NCBI RefSeq assembly: GCF_001429065.1
Contig: NZ_LMIB01000001.1
Location: 1,594,172 to 1,658,171 of the forward strand
Length of the DNA stretch: 64,000 nucleotides
Reading direction: 5' to 3'
DNA from: Sphingomonas sp. Root710
GTDB lineage: Bacteria > Pseudomonadota > Alphaproteobacteria > Sphingomonadales > Sphingomonadaceae
Shown here: positions 1-9,378 of the stretch, piece by piece
Layout of the letters: every line of letters begins with the position of its first letter
Position numbering within the stretch: position 1 is the stretch's first letter
Made by a program: the position numbers and the translations under genes
Notes under the pieces: generated by a model
Seen by the model: only the letters and a program-made list of their open reading frames with translations
What the model was told of the DNA's origin: nothing
The model's database searches: none

Positions 1-160
1 CGGTTTGGTTGAGGCGTCGGGAATTTGATCCGTTTTGGACAGCGTAGTTTCCCGAGCCTTGAATGCGCCCTCAGAATCCGTTCTGGTAGGAAAGAAGGGG
101 GAAGGAAGTGCGGGGGCATCTTCCATATCGTAGCGTGCCAGCAATGGCGGAGGCGCCGCT

Positions 161-1570
161 ATGACCGCGGTCTCCTTGCGAGCGCGCGCAGGTGCTGACG
201 GCCGCGCTCTTTATATCGATACCGCCGGGCGCTTTTTTCGAAGTGATGAGGCGCTGCTCGATCGCTGGCGCCAAGATGCGCTGGTTGAAACGGAGCGAGC
301 GGCGCTGGTCGAACGGGGTGTCGTTATCGAACTCGAGGGCGGCTTGTCGCACCTCGCGGCTCTGTACGGCGAAGCACGGCGTTCTTCGTCTGTAGAGCGG
401 CTGGACTACCTCATCCTAGTCCCGACCCTTAGATGCAATCTGTCCTGCTCATACTGTCAGGTTTCGCGCGCGGACGAGCGCGCCCAAGGCTATGACTGGT
501 CTGACGCTACGCTCGAAGCCGTGCTAACCCTTCTCCGAGGCCTCGACACGCCTTCGATCAAGATCGAGTTTCAGGGTGGGGAGCCTACGCTTCGGCTGGA
601 CCTAATCGAAGCTGTGATCGCGGCCTGCGATCGTTTCGAACGAGCGGATTTCGTCATCTGCACCAATCTGGCCACTCTCGATGAGGCGACGCTGCAACTG
701 CTTGGGCGAAAAAACCTCCATGTGAGCACGTCGCTCGATGGACCCATGAATATCCACCAACGCCAGCGGACACTGACCTCGATTGCCACGGATACGTTTG
801 CCGCTAATCTGGCGACGATCATCGAATGCTATGGGCCGGACAAGGTATCGGCACTTCCGACAATCGACCCGCGTGACCCGCCGGCCATCGATAGCCTCAT
901 AGATGCCTTCGTCGAGCGCGGGCTTCACCAGATATTCTTGCGGCCCATCAACTATCAGGGCTTTGCCCGAAAGCGGCACAGCCACGCTCGGGATGTCGAG
1001 CAAGCGTGGCTGAGCTATCAGACGCAGTTCATGCGCGCTCTAATCGTCCGCAACTGGGCCGATCGCAGCCGCGTGCTAGAGGAAAGCTATTTCTCGATCA
1101 TTCTCCGGCGCATCTTCCAGCCAGGACACGACCGGCATGTGGACCTGCGCAATCCGAACACTGTGGGCACCGACTATATCGTCGTTGACTATGATGGTGC
1201 GGTTTACCCCACTGACGAAGCCCGGATGCTGACGCGCTCGGGCGTGATTGATCTCAGGATCGGTGACGTGATCAACGGCTGGGACAGCGAAGCGCGCAAG
1301 GTGATCAATGCGCACTGTGACAATCGCGACGATCCGACCTGTGCGGCCTGCGCCTATCAGCCCTATTGCGGCCGCGACGTTATCGATGACCTGGCGAGAT
1401 ATGGGACGATCGATCTGCCACGCGAGGAAACGGCCTTCTGCCAGCGGCATTTGAGCCTCTTCGATCTTGCTTTCGACCTGATTTACGATCCCGATCCGGC
1501 GGTCCAATATTCGCTGCGCCGCTGGCTGAAGGTCCGCGGCGACAACATTGTACTGGGGGACGAGCTTTGA
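161..1570 (+). CDS. hxsB: HXS system radical SAM protein HxsB
   Basis: A 469-residue radical SAM enzyme. The 4Fe-4S/SAM motif is visible near residues 92-99 as CNLSCSYC (CX3CX2C), followed by an FQGGEPTL segment typical of the SAM-binding strand. The C-terminal part has a cysteine cluster (CDNRDDPTCAACAYQPYC, then AFCQRH) like the auxiliary-cluster SPASM/twitch regions of peptide-modifying radical SAM proteins. Pairing with a second radical SAM gene and a His-Xaa-Ser repeat protein identifies it as HxsB, expected to modify the repeat protein; the chemistry cannot be read from sequence. The start ATG follows a GGAGG-like site (149-153). The next gene overlaps its stop by 4 nt. HxsD, the usual fourth member, is not recognisable in the first 160 bases and is probably upstream. 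Confidence 0.88.
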   Translation: MTAVSLRARAGADGRALYIDTAGRFFRSDEALLDRWRQDALVETERAALVERGVVIELEGGLSHLAALYGEARRSSSVERLDYLILVPTLRCNLSCSYCQVSRADERAQGYDWSDATLEAVLTLLRGLDTPSIKIEFQGGEPTLRLDLIEAVIAACDRFERADFVICTNLATLDEATLQLLGRKNLHVSTSLDGPMNIHQRQRTLTSIATDTFAANLATIIECYGPDKVSALPTIDPRDPPAIDSLIDAFVERGLHQIFLRPINYQGFARKRHSHARDVEQAWLSYQTQFMRALIVRNWADRSRVLEESYFSIILRRIFQPGHDRHVDLRNPNTVGTDYIVVDYDGAVYPTDEARMLTRSGVIDLRIGDVINGWDSEARKVINAHCDNRDDPTCAACAYQPYCGRDVIDDLARYGTIDLPREETAFCQRHLSLFDLAFDLIYDPDPAVQYSLRRWLKVRGDNIVLGDEL

Positions 1571-2640
1571 TCCCGCTGGTCCTACCCGCCCAGGCCGAGC
1601 CCGGCGTACCCTATGTCACAAGGCTCGGCCGCGACGCCGGTGTCAGGAACCAAGCTCAGTTGATCGAGGAAAGCGTGAACTCTGCGATTTTCGCTGGCGA
1701 TCATGGTCTGGTTGAGATCGAAGGGGTGCCGGCCAACGATCTCGATGGGGACGTCGTTCTGGTCGATCCCGATGCGGGCCGTGTCGAACGGTTGTTTCGC
1801 TCAGGTTCAAACCATAACACGCTGCTCGTCACCGAGCGGTGTGATCAGCTCTGTGTCATGTGTTCGCAGCCGCCCAAGAAGACCCACGTCGACCGTTTTG
1901 CTTTGTTGGAGCAGGCCTGCCGGCTCGCGGACGAAAGCGCCCTGATTGGCATTTCTGGTGGCGAGCCGACACTCTACAAAAACGAGCTGTTCGAACTGAT
2001 CGAGAACGTGCTCCGTAATCGCCCCGACCTGCGCTTCCATGTACTTTCCAATGCGCAGCATTTTACTGACGACGACATCGATCGGCTGCGGCAGCCGCTA
2101 TGGGGCAAGGTCGCCTGGGGCATCCCGCTTTATGCCGCTGACCCGAAACTTCACGATGAGATCGTCGGTAAGTCCGGTGCGGCTGATGCGCTGGAAGCGG
2201 GGTTAGCTCGCCTGATCATGGCGGGCGCCCGCATCGAGCTACGCACGGTGGTTGTGCAGCAAAATGTGGCCATTCTGTCCACGCTCGCCAGATTTGTCTC
2301 GACCAATCTGCAGCCGATTGAGCAGTGGTCGATCATGCAGCTGGAGCATATCGGTTTTGCGCGAGGGCGCTGGGCGCAGCTTTATTGGGACCATGGACAG
2401 GATTTCAGTTCGATCAGCGAGGCTGTCGATCTGGCCGAGCTGCGCGGGATACCCGTTCGGCTCTTCAATTTCCCACGATGCACCGTGCCAGCCGCCTATC
2501 GCGAGTTGGTCGTTCCATCCATTTCCGACTGGAAGCGGCAATACGCCCAGGCATGTGATTCCTGCACTCAGAAGGCAGAGTGTTCCGGTTTCTTTGCGTG
2601 GCATCCCGAGACCGCAATGGGGGGCTTGATTCCTTTATGA
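1567..2640 (+). CDS. hxsC: HXS system radical SAM protein HxsC
   Basis: A 357-residue radical SAM protein, the second enzyme of the His-Xaa-Ser pair. The cluster motif is TERCDQLCVMCSQ (about residues 90-102, CX3CX2C), followed by ISGGEPTLYKNELFELI, the GGEP motif that binds SAM. A short C-terminal cysteine set (CDSCTQKAEC) could hold an auxiliary cluster. The start is a TTG whose bases overlap the TGA of hxsB, so the two genes are translationally coupled; the stop overlaps the ATG of the repeat protein gene in the same way. Such coupling supports a stoichiometric maturase complex acting on HxsA. The family assignment rests on the motif plus context. Confidence 0.88.
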   Translation: MIPLVLPAQAEPGVPYVTRLGRDAGVRNQAQLIEESVNSAIFAGDHGLVEIEGVPANDLDGDVVLVDPDAGRVERLFRSGSNHNTLLVTERCDQLCVMCSQPPKKTHVDRFALLEQACRLADESALIGISGGEPTLYKNELFELIENVLRNRPDLRFHVLSNAQHFTDDDIDRLRQPLWGKVAWGIPLYAADPKLHDEIVGKSGAADALEAGLARLIMAGARIELRTVVVQQNVAILSTLARFVSTNLQPIEQWSIMQLEHIGFARGRWAQLYWDHGQDFSSISEAVDLAELRGIPVRLFNFPRCTVPAAYRELVVPSISDWKRQYAQACDSCTQKAECSGFFAWHPETAMGGLIPL

Positions 2641-3173
2641 GCAAACGACGCTTTTTGATCTCGAGCCTGGCCGCAGCGGGCTTCATGAAGTCAGGCCTGG
2701 CTAACGCCGCCCTTCCGTTTGCTGATGGGGTGGAGGCAGCAAAGTCACCTTTGGAGCCCGCAATCTTCCTAAAATTCTCGCAAGATCATCTATTCAATCT
2801 GGCGTCACACCGTTCGCACAGCAGCCACAGTTCGCACAGCAGCCATAGTTCGCATCGATCGGGCTCAGGCGGCTATTCACCTTCGTACAGCGCTCCGCTC
2901 TACACGCCGCCACCCGTCCCAGCCTATACGCCGCCGGCGACGACCAATCGACCGCCTGTGACCCTGAAGGGGAACACATCCAAATTTCAGGAAATCGTCC
3001 GGCAAGTCCAGATTGCGCTGAAAACCTTTGGGTATGAGCCGGGAGCGATCACCGGGACGCTCACGGCGGAGACCAAGGTTGCGCTGATGCAATTTCAGAA
3101 AGATTGCCGAATTGCTCCAACAGGGCGGATTACGCCAGATACGCTTGATGCCCTGCGCATCTCTGCCCAGTGA
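2637..3173 (+). CDS. hxsA: His-Xaa-Ser repeat protein HxsA, exported, with peptidoglycan-binding domain
   Basis: A 178-residue protein and the likely substrate of HxsB/HxsC. The start ATG overlaps the hxsC stop (ATGA). The N-terminus (SKRRFLISSLAAAGF..., ending near SGLANA) looks like a signal sequence with twin arginines, so Sec or Tat export is possible. Six His-Xaa-Ser units run in register, with His at residues 58, 61, 64, 67, 70 and 73 (HRSHSSHSSHSSHSSHRS). A Pro/Tyr-rich linker follows. The last ~60 residues (VQIALKTFGYEPGAITGTL...LMQFQ...TPDTLDAL) match the peptidoglycan_binding_1 fold, suggesting a cell-wall location. The function of the modified repeat is unknown to me. Confidence 0.87.
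   Translation: MSKRRFLISSLAAAGFMKSGLANAALPFADGVEAAKSPLEPAIFLKFSQDHLFNLASHRSHSSHSSHSSHSSHRSGSGGYSPSYSAPLYTPPPVPAYTPPATTNRPPVTLKGNTSKFQEIVRQVQIALKTFGYEPGAITGTLTAETKVALMQFQKDCRIAPTGRITPDTLDALRISAQ
2813..2848 (+). repeat. Tandem 18-bp repeat encoding the His-Xaa-Ser tract
   Basis: Two 18-bp copies (2813-2830 and 2831-2848) differ at one base and each encode two His-Xaa-Ser units; a further partial copy follows. It lies inside hxsA and could change length by slippage in whole repeat units without breaking the frame. Confidence 0.8.
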
Positions 3174-3602
3174 CGGATTTTGGGCCGGGAGCGGACTGGC
3201 GGGTTTCGGCGCTAGATGCACGAAAGCTGCCGCTCCGAGCGAGATAGACAGGTCAGCAGCTTTCGACCATTTTACGACGTTCAGCGGCCCGGACGTGAAT
3301 GACCGCTCCTGCTGGAAGCTGCCGCTCGGTCGGCGTCAAACCGTCTGGCAGCTACGCGCGTCAATAGCAGCCATTCAACTGACAGAAATATCGTCTTTAC
3401 ACCTGTCGTTCGTGCGGGCAGCGGCCGGGCGTCCGCTATGGGGTGGGAGCCGCGATTAGGCGCTTCGTCAGCGAACGGCAGCTATTGCAGTTGTGCGGCC
3501 GAAGCTGTCAGTCGGCAACCGGCTCCTTCTCAGACATCACACGAAAAGGAGCCGACACAGCGATTTGGCCTAACATACACCTATAGCAGCTCGAAAGAGA
3601 AT
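3174..3602. other. Intergenic region with a degenerate dispersed repeat, no gene seen
   Basis: About 430 bases between hxsA and the convergent dehydrogenase gene. I see no convincing gene. The 12-mer AAGCTGCCGCTC occurs at 3224-3235 and 3316-3327, and a related word in the opposite orientation (AGCTGCCGTTCG on the minus strand) occurs at 3472-3483. The latter recurs exactly at 25125-25136 and with one mismatch at 17974-17985. This looks like a worn dispersed intergenic element. Confidence 0.5.
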
Positions 3603-4835
3603 TTAAACTTCATGGATGACCTCAGGGTTGCCGCCAGCCTGTGCGCGCCCTGCGCAGCTTGGACGAGGTCGGTGCCGGTCCCTTGAAGGTCGAACATGCC
3701 GTCGTGCGAGACTGGCAATGTCGTTAATGCCAGCGAGCGCCATCGTGCGCTGGAACTCATCCAACAGCAACGACAGGGCCCGATCGACTCCGGCCTCGCC
3801 TCCCGCCGCCAAGCCATAGAGATAGGGACGCCCGATCGAGCAAGCGGTCGCGCCAAGCGCCAAGGCCTTGACGACGTCCGAGCCGCGCCGGATGCCGCCA
3901 TCACAGATGACGTCCACCCCATTACCCACCGCGTCGCGAACCGGAGCGATCTGGTCGATCGGCGCGGGCGCGCCATCGAGCTGTCGACCACCATGGTTGG
4001 AGACGATGACCCCCGTCGCCCCGGAGGCGACTGCCCTTATGGCGCCAGTAGGGGTCATGATTCCCTTGATGGCGAGCGGACCTCCCCACTCAGTTGCAAG
4101 CCACTCGACGTCTCGCCAAGTCAGAGTGCGGTCAAATTGTCCACCAATATAATCGAAGAGGCTCATCGGCCCGCCGGCCAAGGCGTCGACGCGGTGGCTG
4201 ACATTGGCGAGGTCGAACTTGGCGCCCGTCAGCGCGGAAAGAGACCAACCCGGATGAAGAGCAAAGCTCAACAGCGACGCTAGCGACAACCGGGGAGGAA
4301 GCGAGAAGCCGCTGACCCGATCGCGTTCCCGATTGCCAGCGACCGGCGTGTCGACCGTCAGCGTCAGCCCATGAAATCCAGCCTCCTTGCAGCGCGCGAC
4401 AAGCTCACGCGTGAGACCGCGATCCCGGAAGATGTAGATCTGGAAGACCTTCGGACCATCGAATGCCGCCGCCAGAGCTTCGATCGGGGTCGTTCCCATG
4501 GTCGACAAGCTATAGAGCAGTCCGTGCCGAGCAGCCGCGCGCGCAACTGCCAGTTCGGCTTGACCATGAAACATGCGCGTCAGCCCGGTTGGCGACAGCA
4601 TCAGCGGCCAGGAGACCCTCTCCCCAAAAAGCTTGGTAGCCGTACGGATTTTCGACACGTCGACCATAGTGTCGGGGATAAGTTCGATGTGCGTCCAAGC
4701 CGAGAGATTCCGCTTGAGGGTCACCTCATCGTCCGCACCCCCGTCCAGATAGTCGAACACGGGTCGTGGAAGCCGGCGCCGCGCGCAACAGCGCAGATCC
4801 TCAATATTATTTACACGACCCAGCGACCGCCTCAC
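3603..4835 (-). CDS. FMN-dependent alpha-hydroxy acid dehydrogenase (LldD/mandelate dehydrogenase family)
   Basis: A 410-residue member of the FMN-dependent family oxidising L-2-hydroxyacids (lactate, mandelate, glycolate and relatives) to 2-keto acids. Visible family marks are FDYLDGGADDE (27-37), SPTGL in the flavin-contacting strand, TVDTPVAGNRERD (160-172), the active-site segment SNHGGRQLDG with its His-Gly-Gly-Arg (279-288) and CDGGIRRGSDV in the phosphate-binding region (311-321). The start is a GTG, with a stop codon five codons upstream in frame. The last ~30 residues (Arg/Pro-rich) do not look like the family's usual end, so the C-terminus may be altered. It is co-oriented with the TonB receptor gene, 106 nt downstream of it, suggesting a shared catabolic role. 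Substrate unknown. Confidence 0.85.
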   Translation of the reverse strand: MRRSLGRVNNIEDLRCCARRRLPRPVFDYLDGGADDEVTLKRNLSAWTHIELIPDTMVDVSKIRTATKLFGERVSWPLMLSPTGLTRMFHGQAELAVARAAARHGLLYSLSTMGTTPIEALAAAFDGPKVFQIYIFRDRGLTRELVARCKEAGFHGLTLTVDTPVAGNRERDRVSGFSLPPRLSLASLLSFALHPGWSLSALTGAKFDLANVSHRVDALAGGPMSLFDYIGGQFDRTLTWRDVEWLATEWGGPLAIKGIMTPTGAIRAVASGATGVIVSNHGGRQLDGAPAPIDQIAPVRDAVGNGVDVICDGGIRRGSDVVKALALGATACSIGRPYLYGLAAGGEAGVDRALSLLLDEFQRTMALAGINDIASLARRHVRPSRDRHRPRPSCAGRAQAGGNPEVIHEV

Positions 4836-4941
4836 CTCAGGAAACTTTCAACATCGATGAATGCGGATGGCCTTAAGACGCCAGCGGTCGCTAAACGCCA
4901 CTCAAAAGGTTGCCCTCTTCTCGCGACATTCACGGTCATGT

Positions 4942-7230
4942 TCAGAAGCGCTTCGACACGCTTACGCCGAGAGTACGGGGCTGCAGGACCGCAACCTGAA
5001 CTGGCCCGCCCGCCAACGATAGCCTTGCGTCACCTGAAAGCTGTCCGCGCACGTCGAAAAGATTGCGAGCGAAAAGCTGTGCATCGAAACCGCCAACGGA
5101 AATGCCCGCACGAAGGTCGACCGTGACATAGTCTCCGAGATCATATTGCGGAGAGTTTGGACTTGCGTCGAAACTGGTCTGGCGATCGGAGACAAAACGG
5201 ACCGTCGCGCCAAATCGCGGTTTGATGCTGACATCTGACAATGCATAGTCCGCAGTGACCGCCGCGGTGAACTTGGGAACGTCGGGCAGACGCTCACCTT
5301 TCCGCGCGCCCAAATCTGCATCCGCTGCGGTCAAAGTTGCGTCGGTGTATCCGAAGGCGCCGGTGACGGTGATATCTCGGGTGGGCCGTGCCGTAATTGT
5401 CAGTTCACTGCCCCAGATACGCGCTCCACCTGATGCATTTGAGATGAGGCTGAGGCCATTTCTGGTAACGACCAGCTGAATGTTGCTCCAGTCGATGCGA
5501 TAGCCTGCGAGGTCGATTGCAAACTTACGATCCGCCGTCTGTCCCTTGAACCCGACCTCGTAATTTTTGAGTCTGTCGGCCTCGAAGGTGGGTTGCGCCA
5601 GAGGCAGGCCTGTCGTCGGATTGTTAGCAACCGCGTTGGGGCCGCCAGGCCGGTAACCGGTTGCGTACCGTGCATATATGTTGGCATCTGGGCTGAACCT
5701 GTACTGCGCGCTGGCAAGCCAGGTGGTCACATTCTCGTCGGATTTCCGTGCTGGCGTGGCAGCCCCGAGCAGGCCGCCGCCGGTCTGTGCGAAGCGCTGC
5801 TTGTTGTGCGCATAGCGTATGCCACCGGTTACCGAAAGCTTGTCGGTCAAATTGGTGGTCAAATTGCCGAAAGCCGCCAACTCCTTGTACTTGGCCGGCA
5901 ACTGCACATCCAAAATGGCAAGCGGGAACGGTGTCCCGTTCGGATTGGTGCCGGTGATGAGCTGCTTTGAGTTGCTGTCCTCATCGGTGTAGAAGCCGCC
6001 GACGAGCCATTCAAACGTGCCTTTTCCGGCTGACTGCAACCGTACTTCCTGGACGAACTTGTCTGTTTTCGGATCAAGCCTAACCCCGATCGAACGTAGC
6101 GGGATGCCGGCAGCCGCGCTCAACAGCGGCACGAACAGCGCCGAATAATCGAGGCGTACCACCGAGCGGACTGTCTGATAGCTGGATATCGAGGTCAGCT
6201 CCGCGCCGCCGAAATCATAACTCAGCGTACCGCTCGCCAGGCGAAAGTTCTGATCGAAAGCTTCGGGAACCAGGCGATTCTGCTGCAGATCACCATAGCG
6301 GGGGCGGCGGTCGAAGTTGTAATCGATCGTCCCTCGGCCTTCGCGGCGGACATTTTGACCTGTGCCGACCAGGCGGATGCTCAGCCGGTCGGTTGGTTTC
6401 ACCAGCAGGTCGATGCGGGCGCCGTAAACGCGTGAACGATCGACATTCTTACTACCAAGTGCGACATTATCTGCAAAGCCGCCGTCGCGCGAATAATAGC
6501 CTCCGACGCGCACTGCAGCCCTGTCTGTAGCGATCGGTACGTTGACCGCTCCCGAGCCATTGTAGCTCGTCCCACCGTGGCGAGTCGACGAAATGCCGAC
6601 TTGGCCGGTTCCGCCGAATTCGCCGGTGTCCGGCGCGTTCGGAACATATTTGATGACGCCCCCGAGCGCGCTCGCCCCGTAAAGAGTGCCCTGCGGGCCG
6701 CGCAGCACCTCGACATGGTCGAGGTCGAAAAGTCCCTGATCGAGGGCCAGCTGACCAGCCTGCGCGTAGGAGGTGCTAGCACCATAAGGTACGTCGTCGA
6801 TATAGATGCCGACGGTCTGCGAACCGGACGTTCCGGTCGTTACGCCGCGAATGTTGACCTGGGTCTGGCCGGCGCCGGACGTGGTGAATTGCAGCCCGGG
6901 CAGAGTGTTGGCGAAATCGCGAAACTGCGTGGCGTTAAGCCTGACGAGATCCGCGCCCGAGACTGCCGTAACCGACTGCGGAACGTCGATCAGCCGCTCG
7001 GACTGCTTGCGCGCAGTGACGATGATATCGGTCGATTCGCCAAGGTCCGAACCTTCGGCGACCTGCCCTGCGCTGGGCGCGGCATGTGATGGGGTATCGA
7101 ACGGTTGCGCCGTCGCTGAAGCTGGGCATGACAGCAAAAATGCCGAAATTGCTACGCTTGACGAAAGCGACCAGGCTTTGGCCGTGAAACCGACCGACGG
7201 AGCATTTCCCCGTTGAGATGCTTTGAGCAC
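4942..7230 (-). CDS. TonB-dependent outer-membrane receptor
   Basis: A 762-residue outer-membrane receptor of the sphingomonad type, moving a ligand into the periplasm using TonB energy. A signal peptide occupies roughly residues 1-42 (VAISAFLLSCPASATAQ). It is followed by a TonB-box-like DIIVTARKQSERL, the plug domain (VPQSVTAVSG, VNIRGV, YIDDVPYG, VEVLRGPQGTLYGASALGGVI) and a long beta-barrel ending in an aromatic residue (VSVSKRF). The start is a GTG preceded by GGGAG on the minus strand. No iron-acquisition genes are nearby; neighbours are hydrolases and a dehydrogenase, so the ligand is more likely an organic oligomer or peptide-like compound than a siderophore. That is inference. Confidence 0.93.
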   Translation of the reverse strand: MLKASQRGNAPSVGFTAKAWSLSSSVAISAFLLSCPASATAQPFDTPSHAAPSAGQVAEGSDLGESTDIIVTARKQSERLIDVPQSVTAVSGADLVRLNATQFRDFANTLPGLQFTTSGAGQTQVNIRGVTTGTSGSQTVGIYIDDVPYGASTSYAQAGQLALDQGLFDLDHVEVLRGPQGTLYGASALGGVIKYVPNAPDTGEFGGTGQVGISSTRHGGTSYNGSGAVNVPIATDRAAVRVGGYYSRDGGFADNVALGSKNVDRSRVYGARIDLLVKPTDRLSIRLVGTGQNVRREGRGTIDYNFDRRPRYGDLQQNRLVPEAFDQNFRLASGTLSYDFGGAELTSISSYQTVRSVVRLDYSALFVPLLSAAAGIPLRSIGVRLDPKTDKFVQEVRLQSAGKGTFEWLVGGFYTDEDSNSKQLITGTNPNGTPFPLAILDVQLPAKYKELAAFGNLTTNLTDKLSVTGGIRYAHNKQRFAQTGGGLLGAATPARKSDENVTTWLASAQYRFSPDANIYARYATGYRPGGPNAVANNPTTGLPLAQPTFEADRLKNYEVGFKGQTADRKFAIDLAGYRIDWSNIQLVVTRNGLSLISNASGGARIWGSELTITARPTRDITVTGAFGYTDATLTAADADLGARKGERLPDVPKFTAAVTADYALSDVSIKPRFGATVRFVSDRQTSFDASPNSPQYDLGDYVTVDLRAGISVGGFDAQLFARNLFDVRGQLSGDARLSLAGGPVQVAVLQPRTLGVSVSKRF

Positions 7231-7306
7231 AGCGCTTCTCCCTTAGCTGATTAAAAAAAGCTTCTACCCTCTTTTTTTTAAGGCGCAAGAGTGTCATGAG
7301 ATAGAA

Positions 7307-8788
7307 ATGACAAAATGGCACTCCATAGAAATCGGTTGCAGCTCTCATTGCGATGCCGACGTCTTGTTCGCGCGAACTGACGCTGGGCCCACAGGCGCCG
7401 CCGAATTAACCGCCCGCGCAGCGGCTGCGATCCAGTCAACGCAATTCGAGGCGCACGACGGGTTATGGCTCGATCTGGTGGGCAAGCAGGACGAACGGCG
7501 TATCGTGCTCCTTGGCGTCGGGTCTTCGGCCAGGAGCGGCCGCGACAGCTGGCTGGCTACAGGTGCGGCGCTGCTGGATGCGATGCGCGCGCTGCGGATC
7601 GGAAGCGTGCGGTTGCCTAAGAGCAGCGAGATAGGCGATCAAAGCGCCCTGTACGGAATCCTTCTTGGCGCGCTCCTACACGGCTATCATCTCGATCAAG
7701 GACGCAATGAAGACTCTGGTGCGTCTCGACCCGAGACAATTGTCATCGATGATGCCGACGGGCCAAATGCAGACGAAGCGCTGCGCATCGCCAACGCGGT
7801 CAATCGTGCGAGGGCCTGGGTGGAGCAGCCCGCCAACCTCCTCTCCCCTGCGATCTTCGCGCAGGAGGCTGCGAGCGTGCTGGAAGCCTGCGGCGCGACC
7901 GTTCGAGTCCTCGGTCTGGCGGAACTCGAGCAAATCGGGGCGGGTGCCCTGATCGCCGTCGGCCAAGCATCGGTGCACGAGCCCAAGCTGCTCGTTGCCG
8001 AGTGGCGTGGTGCGCCGGAGCGAGACGGCTGCTGGGATGCAGCGCTTGTCGGAAAGGGGATCACCTTCGATGGCGGTGGCCTCAATATCAAGTCCCGCCC
8101 TGTCATCGAAAAGATGAAGTTTGACATGGGCGGAGCGGCGGCGGTCCTCGGGGCGATGGAACTCGCCATGTCGCGTCACGCCCGCGCTAATCTCGTCGCG
8201 GTGGTGCCGATGGCGGAGAACGTCATCGGCGGACGAGGGATGCGCCCGGGAGACGTCATTCGATCATTGTCGGGCCTCACTGTGGAGATCCTGAATACCG
8301 ACGCCGAGGGGCGGTTGGTACTGGCCGATGGGATTACCTACGCGATTGATCATTACAAGCCGGCGGCCATTGTGGATATCGCCACCCTGACCGGTTTGAT
8401 CACCGGGGTGCTGCATGAGGAATATGCGGGCTTGTACGCGTCCGAAGACCGCCTGGCTAACGCGCTATTGAATGCGGGCGCGGCCACGGGCGAGCTTCTA
8501 TGGCGTATGCCGCTCACGCCAAAACAGAACTACCTTGTCGAATCGTCGGTTGCAGACGTGGCCAATCTCGGCGCGCCAGGCTTTCTTGGGCTGGGCATCG
8601 GGTCGCCGACTGCCGGTGCCAAATTCATCGAACGCTTTGCAGGTGATACGCCCTGGGCTCATATCGACATCGCGGGCACCGCATGGGCGACACGCAAGAC
8701 GTCGCGATCACAGCCGGGCGCGACAGGATTCGGTGTCGCGTTGATCGATGAATGGCTCGCCGGACTAGAGAACGAGCGCGACGCTTAG
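7307..8788 (+). CDS. M17 leucyl aminopeptidase family protein
   Basis: A 493-residue zinc/manganese aminopeptidase that removes N-terminal residues from peptides, normally cytoplasmic and hexameric. The M17 active-site sequences are intact: GKGITFDGGGLNIK with the metal-binding Lys/Asp, KFDMGGAAAV, PMAENVIGG and the signature NTDAEGRL at residues 330-337. The N-terminal domain is divergent, as usual. It starts about 76 nt from the divergent TonB receptor gene, so the two share a promoter region. Its stop overlaps the stop of the convergent TetR gene. In this cluster it probably serves breakdown of an imported peptide-like substrate rather than general turnover. Confidence 0.92.
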   Translation: MTKWHSIEIGCSSHCDADVLFARTDAGPTGAAELTARAAAAIQSTQFEAHDGLWLDLVGKQDERRIVLLGVGSSARSGRDSWLATGAALLDAMRALRIGSVRLPKSSEIGDQSALYGILLGALLHGYHLDQGRNEDSGASRPETIVIDDADGPNADEALRIANAVNRARAWVEQPANLLSPAIFAQEAASVLEACGATVRVLGLAELEQIGAGALIAVGQASVHEPKLLVAEWRGAPERDGCWDAALVGKGITFDGGGLNIKSRPVIEKMKFDMGGAAAVLGAMELAMSRHARANLVAVVPMAENVIGGRGMRPGDVIRSLSGLTVEILNTDAEGRLVLADGITYAIDHYKPAAIVDIATLTGLITGVLHEEYAGLYASEDRLANALLNAGAATGELLWRMPLTPKQNYLVESSVADVANLGAPGFLGLGIGSPTAGAKFIERFAGDTPWAHIDIAGTAWATRKTSRSQPGATGFGVALIDEWLAGLENERDA

Positions 8789-9378
8789 CCTGGCCTGCGC
8801 TTGCTTTGCACTTCCCGTGACCCGACGGCGAAATCGAGATAAGCGGCAAGATCTTCGAGCATGATATGGAGCTCGCCTGACGACCGAATGCCGGTGCTCG
8901 AGCCATCGAAGATGATGCTTACGAGTTGGGCAGTACGGGCCAGGTCGAACGGCGGATTGATCTCTCCACGCGCCATATATCCCTCCAGTTGGGTCTGGAT
9001 CTGCATCAGTATCAAACGCGCCTGCTGGAGACGAAGCTTTCGCAACTGTTCGCTCCAGTCGCTCACGCCCTGGAATTCCCGCCAGAACGGAAGGCCCTGG
9101 AGTTCCCGCCAATAATTGACAAGCGCCGACCGCAAATCGAGCCAGGTTTCACCCCGCAGCATCGCATTCCGACGCTCTGATCGGAGTTGCAGAATTGCTT
9201 CGAGAAGATCTTCACGGCTGGAAAAATGCTTGTAGAGCGCCCCCATGCTGAGACCTGCTTCCTCGCAGATATCGTTAAGGTTCGAGGCCGCAACCCCTTT
9301 TCGGCTGAAGCAGGCCATCGCCGCTTCGCAGAAGCGAAGGCGCTGGCTCTCCATATATTCCGGACTGCGTTTTGGCAT
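8785..9378 (-). CDS. TetR/AcrR-family transcriptional regulator
   Basis: A 197-residue repressor-type protein. The N-terminal helix-turn-helix is clear (AAMACFSRKGVAASNLNDICEEAGLSMGALYKHFSSREDLLEAIL, split here only by position: about residues 18-62). The C-terminal ligand-binding domain is diverse, as expected. It is convergent with the aminopeptidase gene (stops overlap) and divergent from the CapA-family gene, so its likely targets are its own promoter and the flanking uptake/hydrolase genes, with a metabolite of that pathway as inducer. The start ATG gives the normal short N-terminal arm. Confidence 0.9.
   Translation of the reverse strand: MPKRSPEYMESQRLRFCEAAMACFSRKGVAASNLNDICEEAGLSMGALYKHFSSREDLLEAILQLRSERRNAMLRGETWLDLRSALVNYWRELQGLPFWREFQGVSDWSEQLRKLRLQQARLILMQIQTQLEGYMARGEINPPFDLARTAQLVSIIFDGSSTGIRSSGELHIMLEDLAAYLDFAVGSREVQSKRRPG

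Noticed and set aside
1-160. hxsD at the left edge
   Set aside because: All three plus-strand frames contain stops before 160 and no family motif is visible; at most a few terminal codons are present.
3581-3994. Frameshift at the 3' end of the hydroxyacid dehydrogenase gene
   Set aside because: Neither the used nor the alternative frame gives a clearly family-like C-terminus, so a frameshift cannot be shown by eye; noted only as an odd tail.
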